Below are positions 5,730 through 5,944 of a DNA stretch of 5,944 nucleotides, one piece after another; positions within the stretch are counted from its first letter, which is position 1; every line of letters begins with the position of its first letter. The stretch comes from Gammaproteobacteria bacterium (GTDB taxonomy: Bacteria; Pseudomonadota; Gammaproteobacteria; Acidiferrobacterales; Acidiferrobacteraceae): NCBI GenBank assembly GCA_028064935.1, contig JAPTWT010000280.1, forward strand, positions 1-5,944, given 5' to 3'. A program made the translations under genes and the position numbers. Under the pieces are notes generated by a model, which saw nothing but the letters and a program-made list of their open reading frames with translations, was not told the origin of the DNA and ran no database searches.

Positions 5730-5944
5730 TCACCACCACGACGGTTCTCAAAACGACGGCGGGCACTGTTCGCATGGTTGCGGTCAATACCGCTGGCACC
5801 GCCGTTGGAGGTGTCTATGACACGGCCACGACGGGAGGCGTCGGGGCGTCCACTCTTGCTTTCGCCATTCCCGAAACCGTGACAGCCGGCCCGCAAGACT
5901 GGAAGTTCTTCTGCGCGAACGGCATCACCGTTGTTCCTCCGACA
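5669..5944 (+). CDS. Small beta-rich phage structural protein, long variant (3' end outside window)
   Basis: The frame is open from ATG 5669 to the last base (92 codons), with GAGGAG at 5655-5660 placed as in the first copy. Residues 1-20 are identical to the 69-residue paralogue. Residues 40-71 (NTAGTAVGGVYDTATTGGVG and on to AFAIPETV) are absent from it, and TAGPQDWKFFCANGITVVPP at 72-91 matches its C-terminal part with substitutions. By comparison with that C-terminus the protein should end about 9 residues past the window, near 101 residues. The GGVYDTATT…AIPETV stretch is what I remember from small phage structural proteins of this type, so this is probably the ancestral-length form. The sequence beyond the exact repeat differs from copy 1 at many sites, so the two are not simply a fresh duplicate. 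Function is unknown. Confidence 0.75.
   Translation, partial: MANTPAVLVPSVAGNKNALNITTTTVLKTTAGTVRMVAVNTAGTAVGGVYDTATTGGVGASTLAFAIPETVTAGPQDWKFFCANGITVVPPT

Noticed and set aside
5260..5896. Two minus-strand open frames (5260-5568 and 5501-5896) sharing an identical internal peptide, which looks like a repeated gene.
   Set aside because: The shared peptide is only the reverse complement of the 101-bp direct repeat; the + strand reading explains both.

Overview
This window is a single run of phage virion-structure genes, all on the + strand and tightly packed, with most junctions overlapping (ATGA or TGATG) or separated by only a ribosome-binding site. The sequence is fairly GC-rich by eye (not computed). 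The look of the proteins, with cement, capsid and neck proteins of kinds I associate with phages and prophages of alphaproteobacteria such as Rhizobiales, suggests an alphaproteobacterial phage or prophage. That host guess is weak. No integrase, repressor, lysis, replication or host gene is present, so free phage and prophage cannot be told apart. No tRNA, rRNA, CRISPR array, insertion sequence or promoter is evident.

Layout: 1-87 is the tail end of an upstream gene, possibly the prohead protease. 84-1274 encodes a 396-residue protein with a small N-terminal domain (DUF6582-like), a long charged coiled coil and a conserved-looking C-terminal tail. It is the best scaffold candidate and carries a strong internal ribosome-binding site and start (ATG 396). 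1271-1882 encodes a probable capsid cement/decoration protein and 1895-2914 the probable major capsid protein. Next come an unrecognised 169-residue protein (2924-3433), a probable head-completion/adaptor protein (3433-3921), a probable neck/tail-completion protein (3921-4367) and a 328-residue structural protein of unknown role (4355-5341). Together these read as a protease, scaffold, cement, capsid, connector and tail-start assembly line.

The unusual part is the last 650 bases. A segment running from the 3' end of the 328-residue gene, through a small beta-rich virion protein gene, to the first 22 codons of what should be the next gene is tandemly duplicated with a period of 328 bp. The first 101 bp of the two copies are identical (5301-5401 and 5629-5729). 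The first small protein is complete but short (69 residues). The second (from 5669, cut by the window end) has 32 extra internal residues and is predicted to be about 101 residues. Between them lies a 35-codon chimeric ORF (5562-5669): the start of the next gene fused in frame to the duplicated last 12 codons and stop of the 328-residue gene. This looks like recent unequal or illegitimate recombination between related phages. Assembly error must be excluded.
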